Positions 8,031-16,597 of a stretch of 40,683 nucleotides of DNA are shown here, piece after piece (within the stretch, counting starts at the first letter, position 1; every line of letters begins with the position of its first letter). The stretch is from Hydrogenophaga sp. GTDB lineage: Bacteria > Pseudomonadota > Gammaproteobacteria > Burkholderiales > Burkholderiaceae_C. The stretch covers positions 1-40,683 of the forward strand of contig NZ_JADMKB010000056.1 in NCBI RefSeq assembly GCF_018780075.1, given 5' to 3'. A model generated the notes under the pieces. It saw only the letters and a list, made by a program, of their open reading frames with translations. It did no database searches and was not told where the DNA came from. The translations under genes were made by a program, and so were the position numbers.

Positions 8031-9405
8031 TCACCGAGTGAGCCGCCGCTGGGGCGGCCTGTCCATCGTCGTGGCCGTGGGCCTGCAACTGGGGGTGGGC
8101 ACTCTGGCGGAAGCGCAGGCCTTGCGTCCGTCTGCCCAGCCGCAGCGCCCTGCCACGGCGGCCGCGCCGGCGACCGGCACCGTGGACTACATCGTGGTGC
8201 TGGTCAACTCCGAGCCCGTGACCAATTTCGATGTGCGGCAGCGCCTGCTGCGCGTGGAGCAACAGCTGGCCTCACAAGGTCAGGCGCTGCCGCCCCGCGA
8301 ACAGCTGTTGCCGCAAGTCCTTGAGCAGCTGGTGGTTGAACGTGCGCAGCTGCAACAGGCCAGTGAATTGGGCATGCGCGTGGACGAGGCGACCTTGCTG
8401 CAGGCCGAACAGGCCATTGCGGCGCAAAACCAGCTGGATCTGGAGGCGTTTCGTCGGCGCGTGGTGTCGGAAGGGCTGGATCTCAACCGCCTGCGCAACG
8501 AGTTGCGCAACCAGGTGTTGTTGCAGCGTTTGCGTGAACGCGAGGTGGAAGCGCGTGTGCGCGTGAGCGAAGCCGACATCGACAGCTTCATCCGGGAGCG
8601 CCAGAGCACCAACCCGGAGGCCCAGGAAATCAATCTGGGCCACGTGCTGATCCAGGTGCCCGAGGGGGCTAGTGCCGCACGCGTCAGCGAGTTGCAGGTG
8701 CGTGCCCAGGGGGTCGCAGACCGCTTGCGTGCGGGTGCGGATTTGGCGGTGCAGGCCCGTGAGCATTCCGAATCGCCCGAGGCCGCCAGCGGCGGTCAGA
8801 TGGGCTTGCGGCCGGTCGGCCGGTTGCCGGAACTCTTTGTGGAAGCGACGCGGTCGTTGCCCACCGGAGGGGTCGCAGGTCCCTTGCGCAGCGCTGCGGG
8901 ATTTCACGTGCTGAAGGTGATCGAACGGCGTCAGTCGACTGCGCCCGATTTCACCGTCACACAAAGCCGCGCGCGGCACATCCTCCTGCGCCCCGGGCCT
9001 CAGCTCAGCCAGGCCGATGCCGTGGCCCGCCTGGCGCAGTACCGGCAACAGATCGCCAGTGGTCAGGCGACTTTTGAAACCTTGGCCCGCCAGCACAGCC
9101 AGGACGGCTCGGCACGCGAAGGTGGTGACCTGGGTTGGGTCAGCCCCGGTCAGTTCGTGCCCGAATTCGAGCAAGCCATGAATGCCTTGCGTCCCGGGGA
9201 GATGTCGCAGCCTGTGGTGTCCCGTTTCGGTGTGCACCTGATACGGCTGGACGAACGGCGTCAGACCGAGCTCAGCGAGCGTGAACAGCGTGACCTTGCG
9301 CGCGACCTGGTGCGTGAGCAGAAATCGGAAGAGGCGCTGAGGGCCTGGAGCGAGGACGTTCGCGGGCGCGCTTTCGTCGAGCAGCGCGAAGCACCCCAGC
9401 TGTGA
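8023..9405 (+). CDS. surA: periplasmic chaperone / peptidyl-prolyl isomerase SurA
   Basis: A 460-aa periplasmic chaperone for outer-membrane proteins, including LptD encoded just upstream. A Sec signal (about 10-32, cleavage near AEA-QA) is followed by a low-complexity Pro/Ala segment (36-52), the SurA N-terminal helical domain (about 55-190) and two parvulin domains (about 204-300 and 316-410). The second, with [10 protein letters not shown] and [19 protein letters not shown], looks the more canonical. The start ATG at 8023 overlaps the lptD stop. The open frame continues upstream inside lptD, but the signal peptide places the true start here. Confidence 0.95.
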   Translation: MTDHRVSRRWGGLSIVVAVGLQLGVGTLAEAQALRPSAQPQRPATAAAPATGTVDYIVVLVNSEPVTNFDVRQRLLRVEQQLASQGQALPPREQLLPQVLEQLVVERAQLQQASELGMRVDEATLLQAEQAIAAQNQLDLEAFRRRVVSEGLDLNRLRNELRNQVLLQRLREREVEARVRVSEADIDSFIRERQSTNPEAQEINLGHVLIQVPEGASAARVSELQVRAQGVADRLRAGADLAVQAREHSESPEAASGGQMGLRPVGRLPELFVEATRSLPTGGVAGPLRSAAGFHVLKVIERRQSTAPDFTVTQSRARHILLRPGPQLSQADAVARLAQYRQQIASGQATFETLARQHSQDGSAREGGDLGWVSPGQFVPEFEQAMNALRPGEMSQPVVSRFGVHLIRLDERRQTELSEREQRDLARDLVREQKSEEALRAWSEDVRGRAFVEQREAPQL

Positions 9406-9427
9406 GCATTTTTCTGCGGTTCGGCGC

Positions 9428-10189
9428 ATGAAGCACGTTGCGCGCAAGCGGTTCGGTCAGCATTTCTTGACCGACGCCGCCGTGATCGACGGGATCGTTG
9501 AGGCCATTGCACCCTTGCCAGGCGATGCCATGGTCGAAATCGGCCCGGGCCTGGCTGCGCTGACGCAGCCGCTGGTCGAGCGCCTGGGGCGTTTGACGGT
9601 GATCGAACTGGACCGTGACCTGGCGCTGCGCCTGCGTGCGCATCCGCAGTTGAGCGTGATCGAGTCCGATGTGCTCAAGGTGGACTTCTCCGCCTTGGCC
9701 GCGAGCATGGGCGGCGCAAAGATCCGGGTGGTCGGCAACCTGCCGTACAACATTTCCACCCCCATTCTTTTTCACCTGCTGGACCATGTGCATGTGGTCC
9801 AGGACCAGCATTTCATGCTGCAGAAGGAGGTGATCGATCGCATGGTGGCAGCGCCCGCGACGGGCGATTACAGCCGCCTCTCGGTCATGCTGCAGTGGCG
9901 CTACGCGATGGCCAACGTGCTCTTCGTGCCGCCCGAGAGCTTTGACCCGCCGCCACGCGTGGACAGCGCCATCGTGCGCATGGTCCCTCTGGCCGAGCCG
10001 CCGGCCATAGACCTCAAGCTGTACGGCGAACTGGTGCAGACCGCCTTCAGCCAGCGTCGCAAGATTCTTCGCAACACGCTGGGCAAGTGGCTGGAAGCGC
10101 GCGAATTTGCAGGCACCTTCGACTTGCAGCGCCGTGCCGAAGAAGTGCCGGTGCACGAGTACGTGGCGCTCGCGCAAGCCGTTCAGTAA
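9428..10189 (+). CDS. rsmA: 16S rRNA (adenine1518/1519-N6)-dimethyltransferase RsmA (KsgA)
   Basis: A 253-aa Rossmann-fold methyltransferase that dimethylates A1518 and A1519 near the 3' end of 16S rRNA. The RKRFGQHFL motif is at 6-14, the SAM-binding VEIGPG at about 36-41, and the catalytic NLPYNIS motif near 104-110. Length is typical. It follows surA by 22 nt. In E. coli pdxA lies between surA and this gene; here it is absent. The gene ends at a strong bidirectional terminator. Confidence 0.95.
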   Translation: MKHVARKRFGQHFLTDAAVIDGIVEAIAPLPGDAMVEIGPGLAALTQPLVERLGRLTVIELDRDLALRLRAHPQLSVIESDVLKVDFSALAASMGGAKIRVVGNLPYNISTPILFHLLDHVHVVQDQHFMLQKEVIDRMVAAPATGDYSRLSVMLQWRYAMANVLFVPPESFDPPPRVDSAIVRMVPLAEPPAIDLKLYGELVQTAFSQRRKILRNTLGKWLEAREFAGTFDLQRRAEEVPVHEYVALAQAVQ

Positions 10190-10205
10190 CAAAAGCGCAG
10201 GCGTG

Positions 10206-10238
10206 AAAAAAGCCGCTGAGATACAGCGGCTTTTTTTC
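10206..10238. terminator. strong bidirectional intrinsic terminator
   Basis: A perfect stem AGCCGCTG / CAGCGGCT (10211-10218 with 10224-10231) is extended by pairing between an A-run (10206-10210) and a T-run (10232-10238). It closes the lptD-surA-rsmA operon and can also stop minus-strand transcription from the barstar gene. Confidence 0.9.
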
Positions 10239-10244
10239 GCCCAA

Positions 10245-10277
10245 AACACCGCGGAACCGGCTTTGCATGGCCGCATC
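10245..10277 (+). repeat. truncated copy of the hairpin repeat
   Basis: ACACCGCGGAACCGGCTT here is identical to the corresponding edge of the copy near 18341, followed by a broken GCCGG arm. The C5/G5 hairpin is missing. It lies downstream of the barstar gene in the same relative orientation as the other copies, but about 40 nt from the stop. Confidence 0.55.
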
Positions 10278-10316
10278 CCAGTCAGGGTGACACGAGACGC
10301 CGTCAGGCGCGGTCAA

Positions 10317-10859
10317 TCAAGCAGCAGCCAGCCAGTACCCGGCGTTGAACGGGCTGCTCATGCGCAGTGCCATGGGGCTCACGTCGAGCAGCTTGTCGGT
10401 CGGCATCGGCTCTTCGTTTTCCACCTCGATCGGTTCTTCACCCTTGGGCGCGCGGGCCACAGAGAACGAATAGAAGCAGCGGAACGGGATCTTGCGATCG
10501 CTCCAGTAGTCGGCCGTGTCACGGAAGATGTCGAGCAACTGCTCGCGCGCTTCCTTGTCGAACTTGGCGTGCGCCGGGATGTGCTCCAGCACGACGATGA
10601 ACCCGGTCTGCGGCCCCGACTTGTGGACCAGATCGGTCATGCAGTCGTAGAGCGCGTCAAAGTTTTTGCCGAAGTGCGAAGGCAGGGTGTACTGGGCCGC
10701 GATCAGTTCGAGCACGTCCTGCTTGCTCTGGGCTTTGGCCAGGTTGGCGTACAGGAAGTGGTGGCCCAGCTGGTCGGCTGCGGCCTGCAGTTCTTTCACG
10801 CCATAGGCGCGAATCGACTGGACGATGTTGGTGCGTACGTTACGAAGTGGCGTGTCCAT
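10317..10859 (-). CDS. barstar-family RNase inhibitor
   Basis: A 180-aa cytoplasmic protein with a barstar domain at about 33-133. The diagnostic helix HFGKNFDALYDCMTDL is at 62-77 (Asp68 and Asp74 are the type of acidic residues that plug an RNase active site). After the domain comes an acidic tail of about 45 residues (EEPIEVENEEP and onward), roughly doubling the usual barstar length together with an N-terminal extension. The ATG at 10859 is preceded by AAGAGA/GGAG. It lies 53 nt downstream of a guanyl-type RNase gene on the same strand, so it is inferred to protect the cell from that enzyme before export. A terminator lies downstream. Confidence 0.85.
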   Translation of the reverse strand: MDTPLRNVRTNIVQSIRAYGVKELQAAADQLGHHFLYANLAKAQSKQDVLELIAAQYTLPSHFGKNFDALYDCMTDLVHKSGPQTGFIVVLEHIPAHAKFDKEAREQLLDIFRDTADYWSDRKIPFRCFYSFSVARAPKGEEPIEVENEEPMPTDKLLDVSPMALRMSSPFNAGYWLAAA

Positions 10860-10912
10860 CTCCGCGTCTCTTTCAAAGGTCAAAGTTAAAAATCCATTTG
10901 TTTCACCCGGGG

Positions 10913-11347
10913 TCACTGCACGATCAGCCGAAAGCTGCTGTAGTGGTCCTCGGTGTAAAAACACGCATCCGGTGCACGGGGCTTTTGCCCTCCACACACA
11001 ATTCGCCTCGCTCCCCGATGGCTCAGCCCCGGGGACGGCACGGTGTACTCTCTGTAATAACCCCGCTTCTGGCTGGGTAACAGTCGCTCTCGGTTGCCGA
11101 AAACCGTTCCGTCTTTTTCATAACGGAAAGGACCACCTTGGCGGATCTGTTCCATCACTTCCTGGCCTTGCAACGGCAAACCCGACAGGGCCACAGAGGC
11201 CACCGAAGAACCAGGAAGCAGGGAGGAAGATGGGGCCCTGGCCTGCACCAGGACAGTGCCGAGCGTGATCAGCAGTGCCACCGTCAGCACCCGTCCACCC
11301 ACCAGACTGGCGCGCCATTTCTTGGCCAGGATCGGTTGCAGACCCAT
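10913..11347 (-). CDS. secreted guanyl-specific ribonuclease (RNase Sa/N1/barnase-like)
   Basis: A 144-aa protein with a membrane/signal segment at about 18-37 ending QARA, then a mature RNase of roughly 100 residues. The microbial RNase core is intact: GGPFRYEKDGTVFGNRERLLP, then YYREYTV with the general base Glu100, RGARRI with Arg111/Arg115, and DHYSSFR with the general acid His135. Two cysteines (118 and 129) could pair. The family cuts RNA after guanosine. The start at 11347 has AGGGA 5 nt upstream; an ATG 13 codons earlier is possible but gives a poorer signal. With the downstream barstar gene it forms an RNase/inhibitor pair. Role (nutrient scavenging or antagonism) is inference. Confidence 0.85.
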   Translation of the reverse strand: MGLQPILAKKWRASLVGGRVLTVALLITLGTVLVQARAPSSSLLPGSSVASVALSGLPLQGQEVMEQIRQGGPFRYEKDGTVFGNRERLLPSQKRGYYREYTVPSPGLSHRGARRIVCGGQKPRAPDACFYTEDHYSSFRLIVQ

Positions 11348-11523
11348 CACATTCCCTGTTTCTCTGATGCCGTCACCCACCATCAAAGTCCGGCAAAGTC
11401 ACTACAGACAGCCGTTTCGGGGTGGGTTAACCCTGAAATTCAAGCTGCGTAGTGTGCCTGATGCCTTACAGAAAAGCAAGCCGATGCTGAATATTTAGGC
11501 AGGGAAGGTGGGGGATTTTGTGT

Positions 11524-11547
11524 GAAAAAGTTAGTGCTTGCTTTTTC
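11524..11547 (-). terminator. possible weak terminator after maeB
   Basis: An AT-rich inverted repeat GAAAAAG / CTTTTTC (11524-11530 with 11541-11547) lies 9 nt beyond the maeB stop. The loop is 10 nt and there is no separate T-run, so it is weak. The remaining bases of the gap up to the RNase start show nothing else I can name. Confidence 0.35.
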
Positions 11548-11555
11548 TCAGGGGC

Positions 11556-13859
11556 TTATCGGGCCACGTTGGCTTCGGCCACGGTCAGCGCCGTCATGTT
11601 GACGATGCGGCGCACGGTGGCGCTGGCCGTGAGAATGTGCACGGGCTTGGCCACACCCAGCAGCATCGGGCCGATGGCGATGCCCCCGCCGGAGGCCGTC
11701 TTGAGCAGGTTGTAGGCGATGTTGGCCGCGTCGATGTTGGGGCAGACCAGCAGGTTGGCGTCGCCCTTGAGGGCTGAGCGCGGCATGATCGTCTGTCGTG
11801 CCTCGGCGTCCAGCGCCACATCGCCGTGCATCTCGCCGTCCACCTCCAGCCATGGTGCATTCGTTTGCAGGATGGCCAGCGTCTCGCGCATCTTGATCGC
11901 GCTGGGCTGGTTGCTGGAGCCGAAGTTGGAGTGCGAGAGCAGCGCCACCTTGGGCGTGATGCCGAACCGTAACATCTTGCGCGCGGCCATCTTGGTGATC
12001 TCCGCCAGTTGCTGGGCGGTGGGGTCGTAGTTGATGTGGGTGTCGACCAGGAACACCTGGCGGCCTGGCAGCATGAGCGCGTTCATGGCCGCGTAGCAGT
12101 TCGCGCCCTCGCGCTTGCCGATCACCTGGTCGATGTAGTCCAGGTGCAGCGCGGTGTTGCCCCAGGTGCCGCAGATCACGCCGTCCACGTCGCCCCGGCG
12201 CAGCAGCATGGAGCTGATCAGCGTGAGGCGGCGGCGCATCTCGATCTTGGCCAACTGCTCGGTCACGCCGCGGCGTTCCATGAGCTGGTGGTAGGTCTGC
12301 CAGAGATCGCGGTAGCGGTGGTCCTGCTCGACGTTGACCACGTCGTAGTCCAGCTCTTCCTTCAGGCGCAGGCCGAACTTCTCGATGCGCTCGGCGATGA
12401 TGGCCGGACGGCCGATCAGCGTCGGGCGGGCCAGGCCTTCGTCGACCACGATCTGGCAAGCGCGCAGCACGCGCTCTTCTTCGCCCTCGGCGTAGGCCAC
12501 GCGCTTCTTCAGCGCCGTCTTGGCCGCCGCGTAGATCGGCTTCATGATCGTGCCCGAGGCGAACACGAAGCTCTGCAGGCGCTGCTTGTAGGCCTCCATG
12601 TCGGTGATCGGGCGCAGGGCCACGCCGCTGTCGGCGGCGGCCTGGGCCACGGCCGGCGCAATCTTCATCATCAGGCGCGGGTCGAACGGCTTGGGGATCA
12701 GGTACTCGGGGCCGAAGGCCAGTTTCTCGCCCGCGTAGGCGGCGGCCACCACCTCGCTCTGCTCGGCCTGCGCCAGCTCGGCGATGGCGTGCACCGCGGC
12801 GATCTCCATCTCGTCGGTGATGGTCGAAGCGCCGGCGTCCAGCGCGCCGCGGAAGATGTACGGGAAGCACAGGACGTTGTTGACCTGGTTCGGGTAGTCG
12901 GTGCGGCCGGTGGCCATGATGGCGTCGTCGCGCACGGCCTTCACGTCTTCGGGGGTGATCTCAGGATTCGGGTTGGCCAGCGCAAAGATCAGCGGGTTCG
13001 CCGCCATCTTGGCGACCATGTCTTTCTTCAGCACGCCGCCGGCCGAGAGGCCGAGGAACACGTCAGCACCGGCAATGGCCTCGGAGAGCGTGCGCTGGTC
13101 GGTCTTCTGGGCGAAGACGATCTTGTCTTCGTCCATCAGCTCGGTGCGGCCCTCATAGACCACACCGGCCAGGTCGGTCACCCAGATGTTTTCGCGCGGG
13201 ATGCCGAGCTTGACCAGCAGGCCCAGGCAGGCCAGGGCGGCGGCGCCGGCGCCCGAGGTCACGAGCTTGATCTGCTTCGGGTCTTTGCCCACCACCTTCA
13301 GGCCGTTCATCAGGGCCGCACCCACGACGATGGCGGTGCCGTGCTGGTCGTCGTGGAAGACCGGGATCTTCATGCGCTCGCGCAGCTTTCGCTCGACGTA
13401 GAAGCAGTCGGGCGCCTTGATGTCTTCGAGGTTGATGCCGCCGAAGGTGGGCTCCAGCGACGCGATGATGTCGACCAGCTTGTCCGGGTCCTTCTCGTTG
13501 ATCTCGATGTCGAAGACGTCGATGCCCGAGAACTTCTTGAACAGCACGCCCTTGCCTTCCATCACCGGCTTGGCCGCGAGCGGGCCGATGTCGCCCAGGC
13601 CGAGCACAGCGGTGCCGTTGGTGATGACGGCCACGAGGTTGCCGCGGCTGGTGTACTTGAAGGCGTTGTTGGGGTCGGCGACGATTTCTTCGCAGGGGGC
13701 CGCCACGCCGGGCGAGTAGGCCAGCGCCAGGTCGCGCTGGTTGGTCAGCTGCTTGGTGGCGGCGATCGCCACCTTGCCGGGGGTCGGAAACTCGTGGTAT
13801 TCGAGGGCGGCGCGGCGCAGTTCGGCGCGTTTGGTGTCCTGGACGTTGTCGTTGCTCAT
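11556..13859 (-). CDS. maeB: NADP-dependent malic enzyme, MaeB type with C-terminal PTA-like domain
   Basis: A 767-aa two-domain enzyme converting malate to pyruvate and CO2 with NADPH formation. Residues 1 to about 430 are the malic enzyme: N-terminal FPTPGKVAI...[10 protein letters not shown], then [29 protein letters not shown] and the dinucleotide-binding region [13 protein letters not shown]. Residues about 440-767 resemble phosphotransacetylase (e.g. RTLTLIS-like and [24 protein letters not shown]); in this family that domain is regulatory, sensing acetyl-CoA, rather than catalytic. Length matches E. coli MaeB. GGAG lies 9 nt before the ATG. It stands alone, divergent from no close neighbour. 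Confidence 0.95.
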   Translation of the reverse strand: MSNDNVQDTKRAELRRAALEYHEFPTPGKVAIAATKQLTNQRDLALAYSPGVAAPCEEIVADPNNAFKYTSRGNLVAVITNGTAVLGLGDIGPLAAKPVMEGKGVLFKKFSGIDVFDIEINEKDPDKLVDIIASLEPTFGGINLEDIKAPDCFYVERKLRERMKIPVFHDDQHGTAIVVGAALMNGLKVVGKDPKQIKLVTSGAGAAALACLGLLVKLGIPRENIWVTDLAGVVYEGRTELMDEDKIVFAQKTDQRTLSEAIAGADVFLGLSAGGVLKKDMVAKMAANPLIFALANPNPEITPEDVKAVRDDAIMATGRTDYPNQVNNVLCFPYIFRGALDAGASTITDEMEIAAVHAIAELAQAEQSEVVAAAYAGEKLAFGPEYLIPKPFDPRLMMKIAPAVAQAAADSGVALRPITDMEAYKQRLQSFVFASGTIMKPIYAAAKTALKKRVAYAEGEEERVLRACQIVVDEGLARPTLIGRPAIIAERIEKFGLRLKEELDYDVVNVEQDHRYRDLWQTYHQLMERRGVTEQLAKIEMRRRLTLISSMLLRRGDVDGVICGTWGNTALHLDYIDQVIGKREGANCYAAMNALMLPGRQVFLVDTHINYDPTAQQLAEITKMAARKMLRFGITPKVALLSHSNFGSSNQPSAIKMRETLAILQTNAPWLEVDGEMHGDVALDAEARQTIMPRSALKGDANLLVCPNIDAANIAYNLLKTASGGGIAIGPMLLGVAKPVHILTASATVRRIVNMTALTVAEANVAR

Positions 13860-13927
13860 GCGTTTGTCTCCGGTCGGGTCATTCTGTAATGTGAAAGACG
13901 GTTGCGCATTCTAAATCCGTGTCCTGA

Positions 13928-13945
13928 AAAACCCCGAAGGGTTTT
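13928..13945. other. small hairpin upstream of maeB
   Basis: AAAACCC / GGGTTTT stem with a CGAA loop. It lies in the maeB upstream region about 70 nt from its start, so on the minus strand it could be a leader hairpin. There is no independent evidence of function. Confidence 0.35.
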
Positions 13946-14018
13946 GCTGAAGCTGGGTCTGTCTGCTTTTGACATTCTCGACAGGAATCCCGATCTGGCA
14001 ACCTCGGTTTTCCACAGC

Positions 14019-14046
14019 AAAAGGCCGCCTCGTGGGCGGCCTTCGG
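14019..14046 (-). terminator. intrinsic terminator of bfd
   Basis: A 9-bp GC-rich stem (14021-14029 with 14035-14043), read on the minus strand, is followed by TTTTG. It lies 22 nt beyond the bfd stop and separates bfd from the maeB promoter region. Confidence 0.8.
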
Positions 14047-14067
14047 GGGCATGGACGATGAAAACCG

Positions 14068-14292
14068 TCAGGCTGGCGCGTGCGCCGGGTGCTCGACGGG
14101 TGGCTGCCGGCTGAGGTGGGCCGTCGGCTGGGACGGGCGGCACTGCATCCACACCGCGCGGGCGCTGGACTCGCACTGGCCGCACTGGGTGGCTACGCCC
14201 ATGTCGATCTGGATGTCGTCAAAGCTCATGCCGCAGCGCGCGGCCTGGGCGATGGTTTTGTCGTTCACTCGGCGGCAGACACAGACGATCAT
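14068..14292 (-). CDS. bfd: bacterioferritin-associated ferredoxin Bfd
   Basis: A 74-aa [2Fe-2S] protein that docks on bacterioferritin and passes electrons through its heme to reduce and release stored iron. The four cluster ligands are visible: MIVCVC gives Cys4 and Cys6, and QCGQC gives Cys37 and Cys40. The N-terminal part follows the family closely (CRRVNDKTIAQA). The last 20 or so residues are a Pro/His-rich tail. The start at 14292 is chosen because the family begins MIVCxC; the frame runs 19 codons further upstream through a Fur-box-like sequence. It lies downstream of bfr on the same strand, with its own likely Fur-controlled promoter between. Confidence 0.93.
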   Translation of the reverse strand: MIVCVCRRVNDKTIAQAARCGMSFDDIQIDMGVATQCGQCESSARAVWMQCRPSQPTAHLSRQPPVEHPAHAPA

Positions 14293-14322
14293 GGTGCGGG
14301 TGGTCGGGAGATTGAGTGCACG

Positions 14323-14341
14323 AATGATAATTGATCTCATT
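14323..14341 (-). promoter_or_regulatory. candidate Fur box upstream of bfd
   Basis: AATGATAATTGATCTCATT resembles the 19-bp Fur consensus in its left half (TGATAAT) and ends with a matching CATT. It lies about 30 nt upstream of the bfd ATG, which fits Fur control of bfd alone, leaving the bfr promoter separate. Confidence 0.7.
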
Positions 14342-14391
14342 CGTCTCAACGCAAACCCGCACGGCCCACACGGTCTTGGGCCGACGAAAGG

Positions 14392-14868
14392 TCAGCTCGG
14401 CTCGCCCATCTGGCTTTGCAGGTAATTGGGCAGGCCGACCTTCTCGATCAGTTCCAGCTGGGTCTCCAGGAAGTCGATGTGCTCTTCCGTGTCGTCCAGG
14501 ATCTTCATCAGCAGGTCGCGTGAGACGAAGTCGCGCGCCGATTCGCAGTACGCCACGCCGTCCTTGATCGTGGCCTGCGCGCCGCGCTCCAGCGTGAGGT
14601 CGCTGGTGAGCATCTCCGGCACGTTTTCCCCGATGTTGAGCTTGCCCAGGTCCTGCAGGTTGGGCAGGCCGTCGAGCATGAAGATGCGGTCCATCAGCCA
14701 GTCGGCGTGCTTCATCTCGCCGATGGACTCCGAATATTCCTTCTTGGCCAGCTTGTCCAGGCCCCAATGCTTGAGCATGCGGTAGTGCACAAAGTACTGG
14801 TTGATGGCGGTCAGCTCGTTCTTGAGCTGGGCCTGCAGGTGGCCGATGGCCGTTTGATCGCCTTTCAT
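14392..14868 (-). CDS. bfr: bacterioferritin Bfr
   Basis: A 158-aa ferritin-like subunit that forms a 24-mer iron-storage shell with heme at two-fold interfaces. By direct numbering against E. coli Bfr, the heme ligand Met52 and ferroxidase residues Glu18, Tyr25, Glu51, His54, Glu94 and His130 are present. Position 127, Glu in E. coli, is Thr here (codon at 14488-14490). The protein starts MKGDQTAIGHLQAQLKNELT and ends GLPNYLQSQMGEPS, all family-typical. AAGGA lies 8 nt before the ATG. bfd follows on the same strand after about 100 nt. It is divergent from the Fur-box-led cluster beginning at 15019. Confidence 0.95.
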   Translation of the reverse strand: MKGDQTAIGHLQAQLKNELTAINQYFVHYRMLKHWGLDKLAKKEYSESIGEMKHADWLMDRIFMLDGLPNLQDLGKLNIGENVPEMLTSDLTLERGAQATIKDGVAYCESARDFVSRDLLMKILDDTEEHIDFLETQLELIEKVGLPNYLQSQMGEPS

Positions 14869-14961
14869 GGAGCGTCCTTTTCTGTGTGTGGAGGGGAAGA
14901 CAGCGCTCGATTGTCCTCATTCTCCGGCCCTTTGGCATGGTGCACTTCAATGACTTTTCAA

Positions 14962-14978
14962 ATGCGAATCATTCGCAT
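14962..14978 (+). promoter_or_regulatory. candidate Fur box, perfect palindrome
   Basis: ATGCGAATCATTCGCAT is a perfect 8-bp inverted repeat around a single C, close to the form of Fur sites in front of iron-uptake genes. It lies about 40 nt before the ATG at 15019 and about 95 nt before the bfr start, so it probably controls the plus-strand cluster and might touch bfr. Confidence 0.85.
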
Positions 14979-15018
14979 ACAATGGCCTGAACCCACCCTG
15001 CACCTCACGGAGAAACCT

Positions 15019-15345
15019 ATGCACGACACCGCCTGTGAAGCCTGCGCAATGGACGATGAAGCGCACACCTTGCCCAGCGTGGAGGCCCTGACGGCGGGCA
15101 CGCTGGCGCTGATGACGGGGTACGCCCAGTCCGCCACCGAGTGCCCGCACCGCGGCCTCATGGCCCGCAAGCTGCTGTCCAACCTGTTCTTCCTGTCCGA
15201 GCACCCCCACGTCTCGCCGCCGATGCGGACCCTGCTGCTCAACCTGCGCGCGCGCTGGCAGCCGGCCGCCGAGGCCGCGCCCGCGGCGGGGTCGGAACGC
15301 CAACCTTCGCCGTTGTGGCACGCCGCACCGGACCACGTGCAATGA
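15019..15345 (+). CDS. small Cys/His-containing protein of unknown function
   Basis: A 108-aa protein I do not recognise by name. The N-terminus has a CEAC motif (Cys6 and Cys9, in MHDTACEACAMDD), followed by a helical middle with ATECPHRGLMARKLLSNLFFLSEHPHVSPPMRTLLLNLRARW, and an Ala/Pro-rich end. There is no signal peptide or membrane span. The Cys and His residues could bind metal, but this is inference. The ATG at 15019 has GGAG 8 nt upstream and sits about 40 nt after a palindromic Fur box, so iron-repressed expression is likely. Its stop overlaps the next start (ATGA), suggesting coupling to the VOC protein. Confidence 0.8.
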   Translation: MHDTACEACAMDDEAHTLPSVEALTAGTLALMTGYAQSATECPHRGLMARKLLSNLFFLSEHPHVSPPMRTLLLNLRARWQPAAEAAPAAGSERQPSPLWHAAPDHVQ

Positions 15346-15812
15346 GCGCCGCGCCGGACCGCTCCCAAGCACGCTCGCAGGGCGAAGGTCCTGCCGTGAG
15401 CACCGCCCGCGCCTTGCGGGCCACCGAGATCAAGGCCTTCGTGCCGGCCAAGGACTTTGAGCTGTCCAAGCGCTTCTTCACCGACCTGGGGTTCACCCAG
15501 CGCTCCGAAGGTGGCGGTGTCGCCTGTTTCAGTGTCGATGGCTGCGCCTTCCTGCTGCAGGATTTCCACGAGCCGGCGCTGGCCGACAACCTGGTCATGC
15601 ACGTGCTGGTGCCGGACGTCGCCGCCTGGCGCGCCCACGTGGAGGCGCAGGACCTGGTCGGGCGCTATGGCGTGCGCCTCACGCCGGTGGTGGAGCAGCC
15701 CTGGGGCATCACCGAGTTCGTGCTCATCGACCCGTCCGGCGTGTGCTGGCACATCGGCCAGAACACGCCGGGGTTCCCGCCGGTGGGCCGCCTGCCGGAC
15801 CCGCTCCCATGA
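15342..15812 (+). CDS. VOC-superfamily protein (glyoxalase/bleomycin-resistance fold)
   Basis: A 156-aa protein with one vicinal-oxygen-chelate domain from about residue 27 to 145 (IKAFVPAKDFELSKRFFTDLGF, then LVMHVLVPDVAAWRAHVE, then ITEFVLIDPSGVCWHIGQN). Pairing of the two beta-alpha-beta modules is complete. VOC proteins bind a divalent metal or a ligand, and the substrate cannot be told here. Translation probably starts at the ATG in the ATGA overlap with the preceding gene; a GTG at 15396 would remove a charged 18-residue lead. Its stop likewise overlaps the next ATG. Second gene of the Fur-box-led cluster. Confidence 0.8.
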   Translation: MSAAPDRSQARSQGEGPAVSTARALRATEIKAFVPAKDFELSKRFFTDLGFTQRSEGGGVACFSVDGCAFLLQDFHEPALADNLVMHVLVPDVAAWRAHVEAQDLVGRYGVRLTPVVEQPWGITEFVLIDPSGVCWHIGQNTPGFPPVGRLPDPLP

Positions 15813-16006
15813 CACCGAACCCCGCCCATGAGCCCCATGGGGTCACCCTCTCCGTGCGCGAGCGCCTGGTGCAGATCCGAGCCGAAAAGGCCCTCGGTCG
15901 CGCGCCCGCGTGGCTCGGGGCCGGCAAGCGCTGGATGGCGTTCGCGGCGGAGGGCTGCGCCTGCGGATGCGGGGATGCCCCGGACCGCCGCGCAGCCCGC
16001 CGCTGA
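15809..16006 (+). CDS. small protein of unknown function (65 aa)
   Basis: A 65-aa frame whose ATG overlaps the stop of the preceding VOC gene (ATGA), so it is likely coupled. It has a basic helix (SVRERLVQIRAEKALGRAPAW) and a CACGC cluster near the end (Cys51, 53 and 55). I do not recognise a family. Codon third positions are G/C-rich as in its neighbours. It could be a metal-binding or adaptor peptide; this is inference. It is short, so it may not be a real gene. Confidence 0.55.
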   Translation: MTPNPAHEPHGVTLSVRERLVQIRAEKALGRAPAWLGAGKRWMAFAAEGCACGCGDAPDRRAARR

Positions 16007-16054
16007 CGCCGTGCCGGGCCATCCCGAGTCAGCCCGCAGCGAGAAGGTGTGTCC

Positions 16055-16534
16055 ATGAGCCTGGTGCTGCGCACACCCGACCTGCCGCGCGCCGTGGCCG
16101 ACTACACCGGCGTGCTGGGCTTCGCGTGCCGGCAGCACATCCCGGGCGTGCTGGCGGTCGTGGTGCACGGGCCCTTGCTGCTCCAGCTCTGGGCTTGCGG
16201 TGCCCGGCCCGGCCGCTGGGAACACGCCGATCCCCGCGACAAGGGCTTTGCGCCGGGGCACCACAGCGTGGCGGTCACCCGCATCCATGCGCTGCACGCC
16301 AGCCTGCGCAGCGCCAGCTTGCGCGGCGTGCGCACCGACATCGCCGGCTCGCAGCCGCTGCACGCCGGCCGGCTGGACGCCGAAGGCCCGCGGCTCCAGC
16401 CCTGGGGCGCCTGGGAATTTGCGTTCCACGACATCGATGGCCATGTGCTGCACTGCGTCGACTGGGGCCTGCCCCAACACCACCCGGCTGGCCAGATGCT
16501 GCTGGACGGCGACCCGCTGGAGGACGGCGCGTGA
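16055..16534 (+). CDS. VOC-superfamily protein, second copy
   Basis: A 159-aa protein of the VOC fold. The first module opens LVLRTPDLPRAVADYTGVLGF and the second includes HHSVAVTRIHALHASL and WEFAFHDIDGHVLHCVDWG. It differs clearly from the VOC protein at 15342, so the two are not a recent duplication. His and acidic residues for metal binding are plausible (His and Asp in FHDIDGHVLH). The ATG at 16055 has GAGAAGG 7 nt upstream. Substrate unknown. It lies in the Fur-box-led cluster, so a role in handling an iron-chelating or iron-stress metabolite is possible but unproven. Confidence 0.8.
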   Translation: MSLVLRTPDLPRAVADYTGVLGFACRQHIPGVLAVVVHGPLLLQLWACGARPGRWEHADPRDKGFAPGHHSVAVTRIHALHASLRSASLRGVRTDIAGSQPLHAGRLDAEGPRLQPWGAWEFAFHDIDGHVLHCVDWGLPQHHPAGQMLLDGDPLEDGA

Positions 16535-16597
16535 AGCGCGCCCCGGCGGGGTGCCGCCGTTGATCCTTCTTTGCCACCACCCCAGGGAGTCCACACC

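Noticed and set aside
12009..13889. Long plus-strand open frame opposite maeB
   Set aside because: Composition is that of an antisense frame, and the minus strand encodes a complete malic enzyme with a ribosome-binding site.
13928..13945. Terminator of maeB
   Set aside because: It lies upstream of maeB, not downstream; at most a leader hairpin.
15342..16534. Bleomycin or other antibiotic resistance for the two VOC proteins
   Set aside because: The fold is shared by many enzymes, and the Fur-linked context gives no support for resistance.
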